A stretch of 26,147 nt of DNA, taken from positions 1-26,147 of the IMG/VR virus record IMGVR_UViG_3300037234_001068. One strand, given 5' to 3'. The notes beneath the pieces were generated by a model that saw nothing but the letters and a program-made list of their open reading frames with translations, searched no databases and was not told the origin of the DNA. The DNA comes from a virus. The translations under genes and the position numbers were made by a program. The number at the start of each line of letters is the position of its first letter. Positions within the stretch are counted from its first letter, which is position 1. Positions 1 through 5,132 of the stretch are shown piece by piece.

Positions 1-96
1 CGTGGAGAGAGGGCAATATCGGGGCTTTTGGTTGCGGCGTTGTCGTTTTACGAAAAGCTGCCGAAGGGCAAAAGACCCGCTAACAGCTTGAGTTAA
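1..96 (+). CDS. 3' end of a cassette protein (partial)
   Basis: An open frame runs in from the left edge and stops at TAA 94-96, giving 31 residues that end PANSLS. A CGCTAAC core box (78-84) lies inside the last codons, which is how cassette genes meet recombination boxes elsewhere in the array. No function can be assigned. The frame is short and open by default at the edge, so the call is tentative. Confidence 0.4.
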   Translation, partial: RGERAISGLLVAALSFYEKLPKGKRPANSLS

Positions 97-158
97 AGGA
101 CTGGCGCAACCAGGCCCCGTTTATGAAGTAACCGCATTTAATAGAATTTGAGTTATAA
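78..158 (-). repeat. Weak attC-like site (site 0)
   Basis: The left box is CGCTAAC (78-84). The only matching right box is GTTATAA (152-158), which overlaps the left box of the next site to make the palindrome GTTATAAC. The inner arms pair poorly and a CTGG/CCAG hairpin lies between them. If real, this is a cassette of about 75 bp consisting only of a recombination site. Confidence 0.3.
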
Positions 159-279
159 CGACCAAGATCAGGGGCTTGCGAGCCACCTGAGACAAAGGAG
201 GAATTAAGACAATGACTGAAGAAGCTGAAAGCCCAGATGGAACGAGTGATAGCGAGTCCCTTGCAGCGGATGGTTCTAA
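153..279 (-). repeat. attC site 1 (carries SD and start codon)
   Basis: The left box is TTATAAC (153-159) and the right box GTTCTAA (273-279). The left arm TCAGGGGCTTGCG pairs with the right arm CGAGTCCCTTGCAG, leaving two unpaired right-arm bases. The central loop holds AAAGGAGG (194-201) and the ATG at 212. Nearly the same sequence recurs as site 5. Confidence 0.88.
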
Positions 280-493
280 GGAGCCTTGGGGGAGAACAAC
301 AACCATAAAAGAAGACTTAGAAGCGGGCATGAAAATGCTCGATGGACCAATCAGACCAGACCCACCTTTGGTTGTAGGGCCTCTACTTTTTGAAATTTTA
401 GAAAAAGAAAATATGCGTGTCACAACTATCACAAAAGGAATTTCATGCGGCCCAACTTGCGCTCAAATGATAGTTCCTACTTATAAGACTTAG
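212..493 (+). CDS. Cassette 1 protein, unknown function, leader type A
   Basis: This 93-residue protein is not recognised. Its first 19 residues (MTEEAESPDGTSDSESLAA) are acidic and low-complexity and are encoded inside attC site 1. They closely match the start of the cassette 5 protein (1501-1764), although the bodies are unrelated. The body, from about residue 22, is soluble-looking, with a Pro-rich stretch near residues 46-54 and CGPTC near the C-terminus. AAAGGAGG ends ten bases before the ATG. The stop TAG lies within the next recombination box (TTAGAAC, 490-496), so the gene fills its cassette. No promoter is evident. Confidence that it is expressed rests on the ribosome binding site and the conserved layout. 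Confidence 0.72.
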   Translation: MTEEAESPDGTSDSESLAADGSKEPWGRTTTIKEDLEAGMKMLDGPIRPDPPLVVGPLLFEILEKENMRVTTITKGISCGPTCAQMIVPTYKT

Positions 494-617
494 AACGATT
501 GACATAACCGGCTGGACAAATAGAAAGCAAGGAGGTCACATGACAGACACAAACGAGAAGGCAAAAGGACAGGACGAGCGAAGCGTTGGACAGTCCGAGT
601 TGATGGACGGGTTATGG
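490..617 (-). repeat. attC site 2 (carries SD and start codon)
   Basis: The left box is TTAGAAC (490-496) and the right box GTTATGG (611-617). The arms CATAACCGGCTGGACA and TGGACAGTCCGAGTTGATG pair with two extra right-arm bases. AAGGAGG and the ATG at 540 lie in the loop. The site is nearly identical to site 9 from AAC inward. Confidence 0.88.
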
Positions 618-844
618 CAGAAGCCCGAAAAGGCAACTGTGGAAGGAGCAACTTTTGCCCACCAAAACCCCGAACTTTTTAAAGAGCATTATAAAAGCAC
701 CCCTCACGGTTGCCCGAGCTGCAATGGGACGGGGAAAGTTTCAAGGCCCCTCATATAGCAGGAGACCAACAACAATGGGTTGATAATAGCGCAGGGCCTT
801 ACGTATGTTCGGCTTGTGGTGGGGCCGGAGTGCTTTGGAGTTGA
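540..844 (+). pseudogene. Cassette 2: frameshifted copy of the CxxC zinc-finger-like protein of cassette 9
   Basis: The open frame ends early at 758 (72 residues), but homology to the intact copy at 3681-3986 continues in another frame to TGA 842-844. The lesion is one missing C: this copy has CCCC at 747-750 where the intact copy has CCCCC at 3888-3892. Restoring it gives ...SRPPHIAGDQQQWV... and a second Cys pair (CSACGGAG), matching the intact protein. The surviving part has the leader MTDTNEKAKGQDERSVGQSE, encoded by attC site 2, and one DnaJ-like CPSCNGTG knuckle. The truncated protein may still be made. A sequencing error in the homopolymer is also possible. Confidence 0.8.
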
Positions 845-846
845 TG

Positions 847-976
847 CCATAACGTTTGACTTAACGGGCTTGCGGGCCTAAAAAGGAGAAGACTGATGAA
901 TAAAAATGACAAGATAAAAGAAGAATGCAAAAACGAACCGAGTGGTAGCGAGTCCGGGTTGAAGGAATTGTTAGCC
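847..976 (-). repeat. attC site 3 (carries SD and start codon)
   Basis: The left box is CCATAAC (847-853) and the right box GTTAGCC (970-976). The arms TTAACGGGCTTGCGG and CGAGTCCGGGTTGAAG pair with extra right-arm bases. AAAGGAG (881-887) and the ATG at 896 are in the loop. Confidence 0.85.
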
Positions 977-1135
977 ACGCTGCAAATTACCTTGGATAGT
1001 CTCAATAAAGGAATGGATCAGGCAAAAGCGATGAAGCAACGAAGCTTAGAAGCATCTTTGTGTAGAGCAAACATTAAACTATTGGAAACAACTGCCCGAC
1101 TGGAGGCCCATATTTGTGATTTGGAGAGGGGCTAA
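896..1135 (+). CDS. Cassette 3 protein, helical, unknown function
   Basis: This 79-residue, strongly helical, charged protein resembles a short coiled coil from about residue 25 (KELLATLQITLDSLNKG) to the end. No family is recognised. Residues 1-25 lie within attC site 3, and the segment PSGSESGLKE resembles leader type A (SGSESLAA) of cassettes 1 and 5. This is because the attC right arm encodes it. An AAAAGGAGAAG motif precedes the ATG. The stop TAA is the middle of the next core box GGCTAAC (1130-1136). Confidence 0.7.
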   Translation: MNKNDKIKEECKNEPSGSESGLKELLATLQITLDSLNKGMDQAKAMKQRSLEASLCRANIKLLETTARLEAHICDLERG

Positions 1136-1218
1136 CGTAAAAGCTAAGGGGGCGGCGCAACCTGCTCACTTAGAAAACAGAAACGCCATTGCCGCTCCCT
1201 TTGAGCGCGTGGTTCTAA
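1130..1218 (-). repeat. attC site 4 (no start codon inside)
   Basis: The left box is GGCTAAC (1130-1136) and the right box GTTCTAA (1212-1218). Arms GCTAAGGGGGCGGC and GCCGCTCCCTTTGAGC pair with two extra bases on the right arm. At 89 bp it is compact, and its gene starts 32 bases beyond it. Confidence 0.88.
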
Positions 1219-1250
1219 GGCGTGCTTATTAATGAGACAAGGAGGAGTAA

Positions 1251-1445
1251 ATGGATTTTTATATTGCGCTATATTGTGTGGGAAGTTTATTGAGTGCTGG
1301 GATCTATTCAGGACAAGCATTCATATTATCAAAAGAAGATCCTTGGTATATAGAGTTGGGATTCATGCTAGGATTCGGTTTACTTAGCTGGTTTGGCGTG
1401 GGCGGCGGGTTGGGTATATTATTGGCTAAATTAGGAAAGCCTTAG
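1251..1445 (+). CDS. Cassette 4: small two-helix membrane protein
   Basis: This 64-residue protein has two hydrophobic stretches, about residues 3-27 (FYIALYCVGSLLSAGIYSGQ) and 36-60 (LGFMLGFGLLSWFGVGGGLG), joined by a short polar turn (SKEDPW). It has no cysteine pair or known motif. The glycine-rich second helix is typical of tightly packed small membrane proteins. Unlike most neighbours, the gene starts outside its attC, with its own GACAAGGAGGAG just upstream. The stop TAG is part of the next core box TTAGAAC. It could be a holin-like, toxin-like or membrane-modulating protein, but nothing in the sequence decides this. Confidence 0.75.
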   Translation: MDFYIALYCVGSLLSAGIYSGQAFILSKEDPWYIELGFMLGFGLLSWFGVGGGLGILLAKLGKP

Positions 1446-1568
1446 AACGATTGAGCTCAGGGGCTTGCGGGCCACCTGAGACAAAGGAGGAACTAAAACA
1501 ATGACTGAAGGAGCAAAAACCCCAGACGAAACGAGTGGTAGCGAGTCCCTTGCAGCGCCTTGTTATGG
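1442..1568 (-). repeat. attC site 5 (carries SD and start codon)
   Basis: The left box is TTAGAAC (1442-1448) and the right box GTTATGG (1562-1568). The arms CTCAGGGGCTTGCGGG and GCGAGTCCCTTGCAG pair with two extra right-arm bases. AAAGGAGG (1483-1490) and the ATG at 1501 lie in the loop. It is a close relative of site 1. Confidence 0.9.
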
Positions 1569-1764
1569 CGAGGGTGGTGTGAGCATAGTGCGCCGAAACC
1601 TGATGGAGAGGGGAGGGTATTCTCCTTATTGCGGAAACATTGATTGCGGAACAACTCCCCGAACAAAATTTGATGTTAATCAATTTGTATGTCTTGAGTG
1701 TGGATGGAAATCTGATTTCCCGAAAACATTCATTGAAGAGTACAAAAAGAAATGGGGCCTATAG
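1501..1764 (+). CDS. Cassette 5: small zinc-ribbon-like protein, leader type A
   Basis: This 87-residue protein has a leader (residues 1-19, MTEGAKTPDETSGSESLAA) encoded within attC site 5 and shared with cassette 1. The body contains two Cys pairs, YCGNIDCG (about residues 43-50) and CLECGW (about 64-69), a spacing suited to one zinc ribbon. It ends in a basic amphipathic tail FIEEYKKKWGL. Many small phage and cassette proteins have such ribbons, which can bind nucleic acid or other proteins. The target is unknown. AAAGGAGG lies upstream, and the stop TAG comes three bases before the next core box CCATAAC. Confidence 0.75.
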   Translation: MTEGAKTPDETSGSESLAAPCYGEGGVSIVRRNLMERGGYSPYCGNIDCGTTPRTKFDVNQFVCLECGWKSDFPKTFIEEYKKKWGL

Positions 1765-1766
1765 AG

Positions 1767-1822
1767 CCATAACATGCGAATTCAGCGGCAGGTTTCCTGT
1801 CCGCTGCAATGATTGGTTAGGT
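1767..1822 (-). repeat. attC site 6 (short, 56 bp)
   Basis: The left box is CCATAAC (1767-1773) and the right box GTTAGGT (1816-1822). The stem CAGCGGCAGG pairs with CCTGTCCGCTG across a TTT loop, with T and C left unpaired on the right arm. This compact class is used only by the two methyltransferase cassettes (see site 11). Confidence 0.92.
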
Positions 1823-1875
1823 TTTGAACCTGCGCTGGCTGCGCAGCAGGCACAATCTTTAAAAAGGAGGGAACA
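1823..1875 (+). promoter_or_regulatory. Palindromic 5' leader shared by both methyltransferase cassettes
   Basis: After the GTTAGGT box the sequence TTTGAACCTGCGCTGGC continues into a perfect 10-bp palindrome, GCTGCGCAGC (1838-1847). Almost the same stretch follows site 11 ahead of the second methyltransferase. AAAAAGGAGGG (1861-1871) supplies the ribosome binding site. Conservation between two unrelated enzymes suggests an RNA hairpin or operator that sets methyltransferase expression. This role is inferred. Confidence 0.5.
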
Positions 1876-2892
1876 TTGAATGAGTTGGCTCTTTTCGCAG
1901 GCGCTGGTGGAGGAATACTCGGAGGGCAATTGCTCGGATGGCGAACCGTCTGTGCAGTTGAGCGTGATGCCTACGCCGCAACTATTCTGGCGCAACGACA
2001 AAATGAAGGACTTCTCGATCTTTTCCCAATTTGGTCTGACATCACAACTTTTGACGGAAGACCGTGGAAAGGAATTGTTGACGTCGTTTCTGGCGGCTTT
2101 CCATGCCAAGATATCTCCGTTGCTGGGAAAGGCGCCGGCATCAATGGAGAGCGCAGCGGACTCTGGGGGGAAATGGAAAGGATCATTGGTGAAGTACGAC
2201 CCCGCTTCGTCTTCGTGGAAAACTCACCAGCACTCACTCTTCGGGGGCTTGGAAGAGTTCTCGGAGACTTGGTCGCGATGGGGTACGATGCGGAATGGGG
2301 AGTGTTGGGCGCTGCCGACGTGGGAGCACCGCACAAACGGGAGAGGATCTGGATTATGGGCTACACCCGCAGCGACGGATGGGACACGCGGCGGGACAAT
2401 CACGGAGAACATGACAGGACAGTCTCTTCCGCAAATGGTCAAGACTCCGGAATATTGGCCGACACCGGTTGCATCGGAAGCACGTCAAGGTCTTCAGATA
2501 AGAAGGGAGGGGAAGAAGGGTTCTCAGCAAAGCTTATCAACGGCAGTGAAGATATGGCCGACGCCCCGTGCCTGCATGACGGGTGCCGTAACACCGGAGA
2601 GGGCAAAAGACAAATTCAACAATCTGGAATCTGTTCTTGCAAGGCAGATGTGGCCGACTCCCACAGCAAGAAGCCATCAGAATCCGGGCCTTCACGGCCA
2701 GGGTGGACAGAATCTTGTGACGGAAGTATATCGGGAGAAAGGACATATTCCCACGACTGGGCAGCTGAACCCGACGTGGGTAGAGTGGCTAATGGGGTGG
2801 CCTTCAGGGTGGACAGACTTAAAGGCCTCGGAAACGGGCAAGTGCCGGAATGCGCAGCTGAAGCATGGATAAGGCTTTTAGCGCGGGTTTAA
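1876..2892 (+). CDS. DNA (cytosine-5) methyltransferase
   Basis: This 338-residue enzyme would transfer methyl from AdoMet to C5 of cytosine in DNA. The motifs are in the usual order: motif I FAGAGGG (7-13), motif IV GGFPCQ (73-78) with catalytic Cys77, motif VI VENS (114-117), motif VIII HKRERIW (153-159) and motif X GLGNGQVP (317-324). The region between VIII and X (about 165-305), where the target recognition domain should be, is hydrophilic and repetitive (ADT, ADA, ADS at about 30-residue steps). The start is TTG 1876, five bases after AGGAGG. An ATG four bases on opens a different frame (1880-2872). No endonuclease partner is visible, so anti-restriction self-protection is the likely role for a phage-borne gene. 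The stop TAA lies just before core box ACCTAAC. Confidence 0.9.
   Translation: MNELALFAGAGGGILGGQLLGWRTVCAVERDAYAATILAQRQNEGLLDLFPIWSDITTFDGRPWKGIVDVVSGGFPCQDISVAGKGAGINGERSGLWGEMERIIGEVRPRFVFVENSPALTLRGLGRVLGDLVAMGYDAEWGVLGAADVGAPHKRERIWIMGYTRSDGWDTRRDNHGEHDRTVSSANGQDSGILADTGCIGSTSRSSDKKGGEEGFSAKLINGSEDMADAPCLHDGCRNTGEGKRQIQQSGICSCKADVADSHSKKPSESGPSRPGWTESCDGSISGERTYSHDWAAEPDVGRVANGVAFRVDRLKGLGNGQVPECAAEAWIRLLARV
1880..2872 (+). CDS. Overlapping-frame protein with WxTP repeats, inside the methyltransferase gene
   Basis: A 330-residue frame, +1 relative to the methyltransferase, runs almost its whole length with an ATG just after the same ribosome binding site. Its translation does not look random. 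W-x-T-P motifs occur at residues 160, 193, 226 and 258 (ATPAAT, PTPVAS, PTPRAC, PTPTAR), 33, 33 and 32 residues apart. It ends with LNPTWVEWLMGWPSGWTDLK. From memory, very similar WPTP-repeat and VEWLMGWP proteins are common in phages and are often annotated near or as cytosine methyltransferases. I cannot search to confirm this. The function is unknown. Either both frames are translated, or this one is a conserved shadow forced by the methyltransferase sequence. Confidence 0.6.
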   Translation: MSWLFSQALVEEYSEGNCSDGEPSVQLSVMPTPQLFWRNDKMKDFSIFSQFGLTSQLLTEDRGKELLTSFLAAFHAKISPLLGKAPASMESAADSGGKWKGSLVKYDPASSSWKTHQHSLFGGLEEFSETWSRWGTMRNGECWALPTWEHRTNGRGSGLWATPAATDGTRGGTITENMTGQSLPQMVKTPEYWPTPVASEARQGLQIRREGKKGSQQSLSTAVKIWPTPRACMTGAVTPERAKDKFNNLESVLARQMWPTPTARSHQNPGLHGQGGQNLVTEVYREKGHIPTTGQLNPTWVEWLMGWPSGWTDLKASETGKCRNAQLKHG

Positions 2893-2894
2893 AG

Positions 2895-3020
2895 ACCTAA
2901 CTTTGAGTTAACCGTGAACGGATAAAGGAGGCAACATGCTGAACGAAAAGAAGACAACCGAAGAGAACCAAGCCCCAAACGAAACAGCTGGTAGTGATAC
3001 GGTTGAACGCCGTGTTATAT
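2895..3020 (-). repeat. attC site 7 (carries SD and start codon)
   Basis: The left box is ACCTAAC (2895-2901) and the right box GTTATAT (3014-3020). The arms GAGTTAACCGTGA and TGATACGGTTGAAC pair with extra right-arm bases. AAAGGAGG (2924-2931) and the ATG at 2936 lie in the loop. It matches site 10 from the C of the left box to the end of the right box. Confidence 0.9.
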
Positions 3021-3283
3021 TTGAAGCTGTAGACCGCACAGATGAAGATATGTATTTCACAGTTGGGTTGTGGCCAACATTGGAAGAGGCGATTAATGCT
3101 TTCGATAATTCCAATGACCCTGATGAATTTTCCAATGATGTATGCCATGAAGAATATTGCATCATAGAAATCAGAGAAAGAAAAATAGGCTGGTCAGATA
3201 CAGGAATCGAAAGAGCAAAGCTTGAATGGGCGAGTAAGTATGATGAAGAAAATGATGAGTATATCTGGGCAAGAAAAATATAA
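2936..3283 (+). CDS. Cassette 7 protein, acidic, unknown function, leader type C
   Basis: This is a 115-residue acidic protein. Residues 1-28 (MLNEKKTTEENQAPNETAGS and onward to VERRVI) come from attC site 7 and nearly match the start of the cassette 10 protein. After that the two are unrelated. The body is rich in Asp, Glu and aromatic residues (DEDMYFTVGLWPTLEEAINA; DEENDEYIWARKI), with a mixed alpha/beta look and no metal or nucleotide motif that I recognise. Net negative charge is a common trait of small phage inhibitors and DNA mimics, but nothing here proves that role. AAAGGAGG is five bases before the ATG. The stop TAA is inside core box ATATAAC. Confidence 0.72.
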   Translation: MLNEKKTTEENQAPNETAGSDTVERRVIFEAVDRTDEDMYFTVGLWPTLEEAINAFDNSNDPDEFSNDVCHEEYCIIEIRERKIGWSDTGIERAKLEWASKYDEENDEYIWARKI

Positions 3284-3478
3284 CATAAAAGCTCAGGGTC
3301 TTCGGACACTGGAGGAGATGGAAAGATGAAGATAGTGAATTGTGAGTGTGGAGAAAGTTTTTGGCTTAACGAAAGAGGGTGGCCAGCAACATGCGATTTA
3401 TGTGGCAAAGAATTAAAGCATGACCTTAAAGCCCAGACAGAACCCGTGGCCGAAGTACCTTGCAGCGACGGGTTAGCC
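3278..3478 (-). repeat. attC site 8 (201 bp, encodes about 49 codons)
   Basis: The left box is ATATAAC (3278-3284) and the right box GTTAGCC (3472-3478). The arms GCTCAGGGTCTTCGG and CGAAGTACCTTGCAGC pair with two extra right-arm bases, as in the other sites. The loop is unusually long and holds the ribosome binding site, the ATG at 3326 and a Cys-pair domain. Confidence 0.78.
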
Positions 3479-3634
3479 TGCCCCACGATGGAAGACTGCC
3501 AATATGTTCAATGGCTGGCTAGTGACAAGCAAATTCTTTCTAGTGCGCTAAAGGAGATTTATAACATAAGAGGTGAGGATGATGATTTAGCCAAGATTAT
3601 TAATGAGGCATTAGATCGTGGATCAGCAGGCTAA
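3326..3634 (+). CDS. Cassette 8: zinc-ribbon N-terminus with helical C-terminal part
   Basis: This 102-residue protein has two N-terminal Cys pairs, CECG (6-9) and CDLCGK (23-28), which look like one small zinc ribbon. They are followed by a polar linker and a C-terminal helical part (DKQILSSALKEIYNIRGEDD). About the first 49 residues, including the whole ribbon, are encoded within attC site 8. A GGAGGAG lies upstream of the ATG. The stop TAA is within core box GGCTAAC (3629-3635). The function is unknown. A ribbon in a short cassette protein suggests nucleic acid or protein binding. Confidence 0.72.
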   Translation: MKIVNCECGESFWLNERGWPATCDLCGKELKHDLKAQTEPVAEVPCSDGLACPTMEDCQYVQWLASDKQILSSALKEIYNIRGEDDDLAKIINEALDRGSAG

Positions 3635-3758
3635 CGATTGACATAACCGGCTGGACAGATAGAAACCGAGGAGGATCAAAATGACCGAGACAAACGAGAA
3701 GGCAAAAGGACAGGACGAGCGAAGCGTTGGACAGTCCGAGTTGATGGACGGGTTATGG
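3629..3758 (-). repeat. attC site 9 (carries SD and start codon)
   Basis: The left box is GGCTAAC (3629-3635) and the right box GTTATGG (3752-3758). The inner arms are as in site 2. A GAGGAGG motif and the ATG at 3681 lie in the loop. The first four bases of the left box differ from site 2 while everything from AAC inward matches, as expected if the crossover lies inside this box. Confidence 0.9.
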
Positions 3759-3986
3759 CAGAAGCCCGAAAAGGCAACAGTGGAAGGAACAACTTTTGCC
3801 TACCAAAACCCTGAACTTTTCAAAGAGCATTGTCAAAGCACCCCGCATGGTTGCCCGAACTGCAAAGGGATGGGAAAGGTTTCAAGGCCCCCACATATTG
3901 CCGGAGACCAGCAACAGTGGGTGAGTAACAGCGCGGGGCCTTATATGTGCCCAACTTGCAGTGGGGCCGATGTAATTTGGGACTGA
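3681..3986 (+). CDS. Cassette 9: paired CxxC zinc-finger-like protein, leader type B
   Basis: This 101-residue protein has leader MTETNEKAKGQDERSVGQSE, encoded in attC site 9. Its body carries two DnaJ-like knuckles, CPNCKGMGK (about 59-67) and CPTCSGAD (about 89-96), which could form one zinc-binding unit. It is the intact twin of the frameshifted copy at 540-844. The copies match across attC and body and diverge exactly at the next core box CCATAAC. CxxCxGxG pairs usually bind zinc and contact proteins or RNA, but the partner is unknown. The duplication suggests that it is useful or simply an abundant cassette. Confidence 0.78.
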   Translation: MTETNEKAKGQDERSVGQSELMDGLWQKPEKATVEGTTFAYQNPELFKEHCQSTPHGCPNCKGMGKVSRPPHIAGDQQQWVSNSAGPYMCPTCSGADVIWD

Positions 3987-3988
3987 TG

Positions 3989-4114
3989 CCATAACTTTGA
4001 GTTAACCGTGAACGGATAAAGGAGGCAACATGCCAAACGAAAAGAAGACAACCGAAGAGAACCAAGCCCCAGGCGAGACAACGGGTAGTGATACGGTTGA
4101 ACGCCGTGTTATAT
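3989..4114 (-). repeat. attC site 10 (carries SD and start codon)
   Basis: The left box is CCATAAC (3989-3995) and the right box GTTATAT (4108-4114). The interior is nearly identical to site 7, with AAAGGAGG (4018-4025) and the ATG at 4030 in the loop. Similarity to site 7 stops exactly at the end of the right box. Confidence 0.9.
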
Positions 4115-4347
4115 GGCGCGATTCTTCATTTGGAGAATATGCCGCCCTCGAAATTCCCGACGATGCCGATATTATTTTGGTGAGTATTGACTTAATGCAG
4201 CATAAACCTCAAACAATATTGTTGCCGCATCAGATGTATCGGAAGAGACTAAAGGCGATGCTGGAAGAAAATCCCGGCATAAGAAGCTTCACTATTCATC
4301 CCTTGCGTAGTAAGGAGAGCATAACCATTGATGCAAAAGCCATATAA
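4030..4347 (+). CDS. Cassette 10 protein, unknown function, leader type C
   Basis: This is a 105-residue protein. The first 28 residues (MPNEKKTTEENQAPGETTGS and onward to VERRVI) come from attC site 10 and almost match cassette 7. The body is distinct: an alpha/beta fold with strands LEIPDDADIILVSIDL and SFTIHPLRSKESITIDAK around a basic helix (MYRKRLKAMLEENP). No catalytic motif is recognised. AAAGGAGG lies five bases before the ATG, and the stop TAA is part of core box ATATAAC (4342-4348). It could be a small regulatory or inhibitor protein, which the sequence alone does not settle. Confidence 0.72.
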   Translation: MPNEKKTTEENQAPGETTGSDTVERRVIWRDSSFGEYAALEIPDDADIILVSIDLMQHKPQTILLPHQMYRKRLKAMLEENPGIRSFTIHPLRSKESITIDAKAI

Positions 4348-4398
4348 CAGCCAAAATCAGCGGCTGGGCACCAGTCCGGCTGCATTGATTGGTTAGGT
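4342..4398 (-). repeat. attC site 11 (short, 57 bp)
   Basis: The left box is ATATAAC (4342-4348) and the right box GTTAGGT (4392-4398). The arms AATCAGCGGCTGG and CCAGTCCGGCTGCATT pair with unpaired T and C on the right arm. It belongs to the same compact class as site 6, and the shared 3' half runs on into the methyltransferase leader. Confidence 0.9.
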
Positions 4399-4440
4399 TT
4401 TGACCCTGCGCTGGCTGCGCAGCAGACATGGAGGTTTTAG
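4399..4440 (+). promoter_or_regulatory. Palindromic 5' leader of the second methyltransferase
   Basis: The leader TTTGACCCTGCGCTGGC plus the palindrome GCTGCGCAGC (4414-4423) repeats that upstream of the cytosine methyltransferase. GGAGG (4430-4434) follows, six bases before the GTG start. Confidence 0.5.
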
Positions 4441-5130
4441 GTGGTTGAATTATTAAATATTGATTGCATGGAATATATGGCGAAACAACCGGACAAATCT
4501 TTTGACCTGGCCATTGTGGATCCACCTTATTTTGATGGGCCAAACAAATTGGGCTTTTACGGGGGGCGCTGCAGTAAAACTGGTGTCGATCGAGGAGGCT
4601 ATAAAAAGATTGGAGTTTGGAAGGTGCCTGACCAAGCCTATTTCGATGAATTATTCAGAGTGTCAAAAGGGCAAATTATATGGGGCTATAATTATTATCC
4701 TGTGGCGAATGCAGGCCCCGGCCGCATTATTTGGGATAAGTGCAACAGCGCTTCTACTTTCAGTGATTGTGAGATAGCTTATTGTTCCTTGATCGACTCT
4801 GTGAGGTTATTCCCTTATATGTGGAATGGGATGCTGCAGGGCTCGATCGGGAATGGCCGGATCATGGAAGGAAATAAAAAACTCAACGAGAAACGGATTC
4901 ATCCGACACAAAAGCCGGTTCATCTTTATAAGTGGCTATTAACTAAATTTGCAGAGAAGGGATCCAGAATCCTCGATACTCATCTTGGATCCGGCAGCAG
5001 CGCCATAGCTTCACATTATTTTGGATGCGACTTTGTGGGGTGTGAAATAGATCAGGAATATTTTGCGGCCGGAAAGAAAAGATTTGAAGAGGAAACGCGC
5101 CAGATAGCGTTTGACCTTGCGCGGGGTTAA
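4441..5130 (+). CDS. Beta-class DNA methyltransferase (N6-adenine or N4-cytosine)
   Basis: This 229-residue AdoMet-dependent DNA methyltransferase has catalytic motif IV DPPY at residues 27-30, ahead of the AdoMet-binding motif I (LDTHLGSGSS, about 178-187). That order defines the beta class. HPTQKP (154-159) is the conserved segment before motif I. DTHLGSGS in place of the usual FxGxG is frequent in phage enzymes. Whether adenine or cytosine is modified cannot be told from DPPY alone. The GTG start is preferred because GGAGG lies six bases upstream and MVELLNIDCMEYM matches the usual N-terminus of the family. No restriction endonuclease is adjacent, so it probably protects phage DNA from host restriction. 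Its 3' end (GCGCGGGGTTAAAGACCTAA) repeats that of the cytosine methyltransferase cassette. Confidence 0.92.
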   Translation: MVELLNIDCMEYMAKQPDKSFDLAIVDPPYFDGPNKLGFYGGRCSKTGVDRGGYKKIGVWKVPDQAYFDELFRVSKGQIIWGYNYYPVANAGPGRIIWDKCNSASTFSDCEIAYCSLIDSVRLFPYMWNGMLQGSIGNGRIMEGNKKLNEKRIHPTQKPVHLYKWLLTKFAEKGSRILDTHLGSGSSAIASHYFGCDFVGCEIDQEYFAAGKKRFEEETRQIAFDLARG

Positions 5131-5132
5131 AG

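Noticed and set aside
1759-2336. Two - strand frames over the methyltransferase start
   Set aside because: They are mirrored frames of the two overlapping sense frames, without start signals.
2908-3486. 192-residue open frame on the - strand
   Set aside because: It runs antisense through cassettes 7 and 8 and attC site 8, has no ribosome binding site, and its composition (Ser/Leu/Phe-rich) is that of a mirrored frame.
212-4347. First model: each attC belongs to the gene before it, so genes are made by joining a tag from one cassette to a body from the next
   Set aside because: The pairing of boxes fits both models, but the extra arm bases lie on the right arm and duplicated units keep the upstream attC with the gene. 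The inverted-cassette model is better supported.
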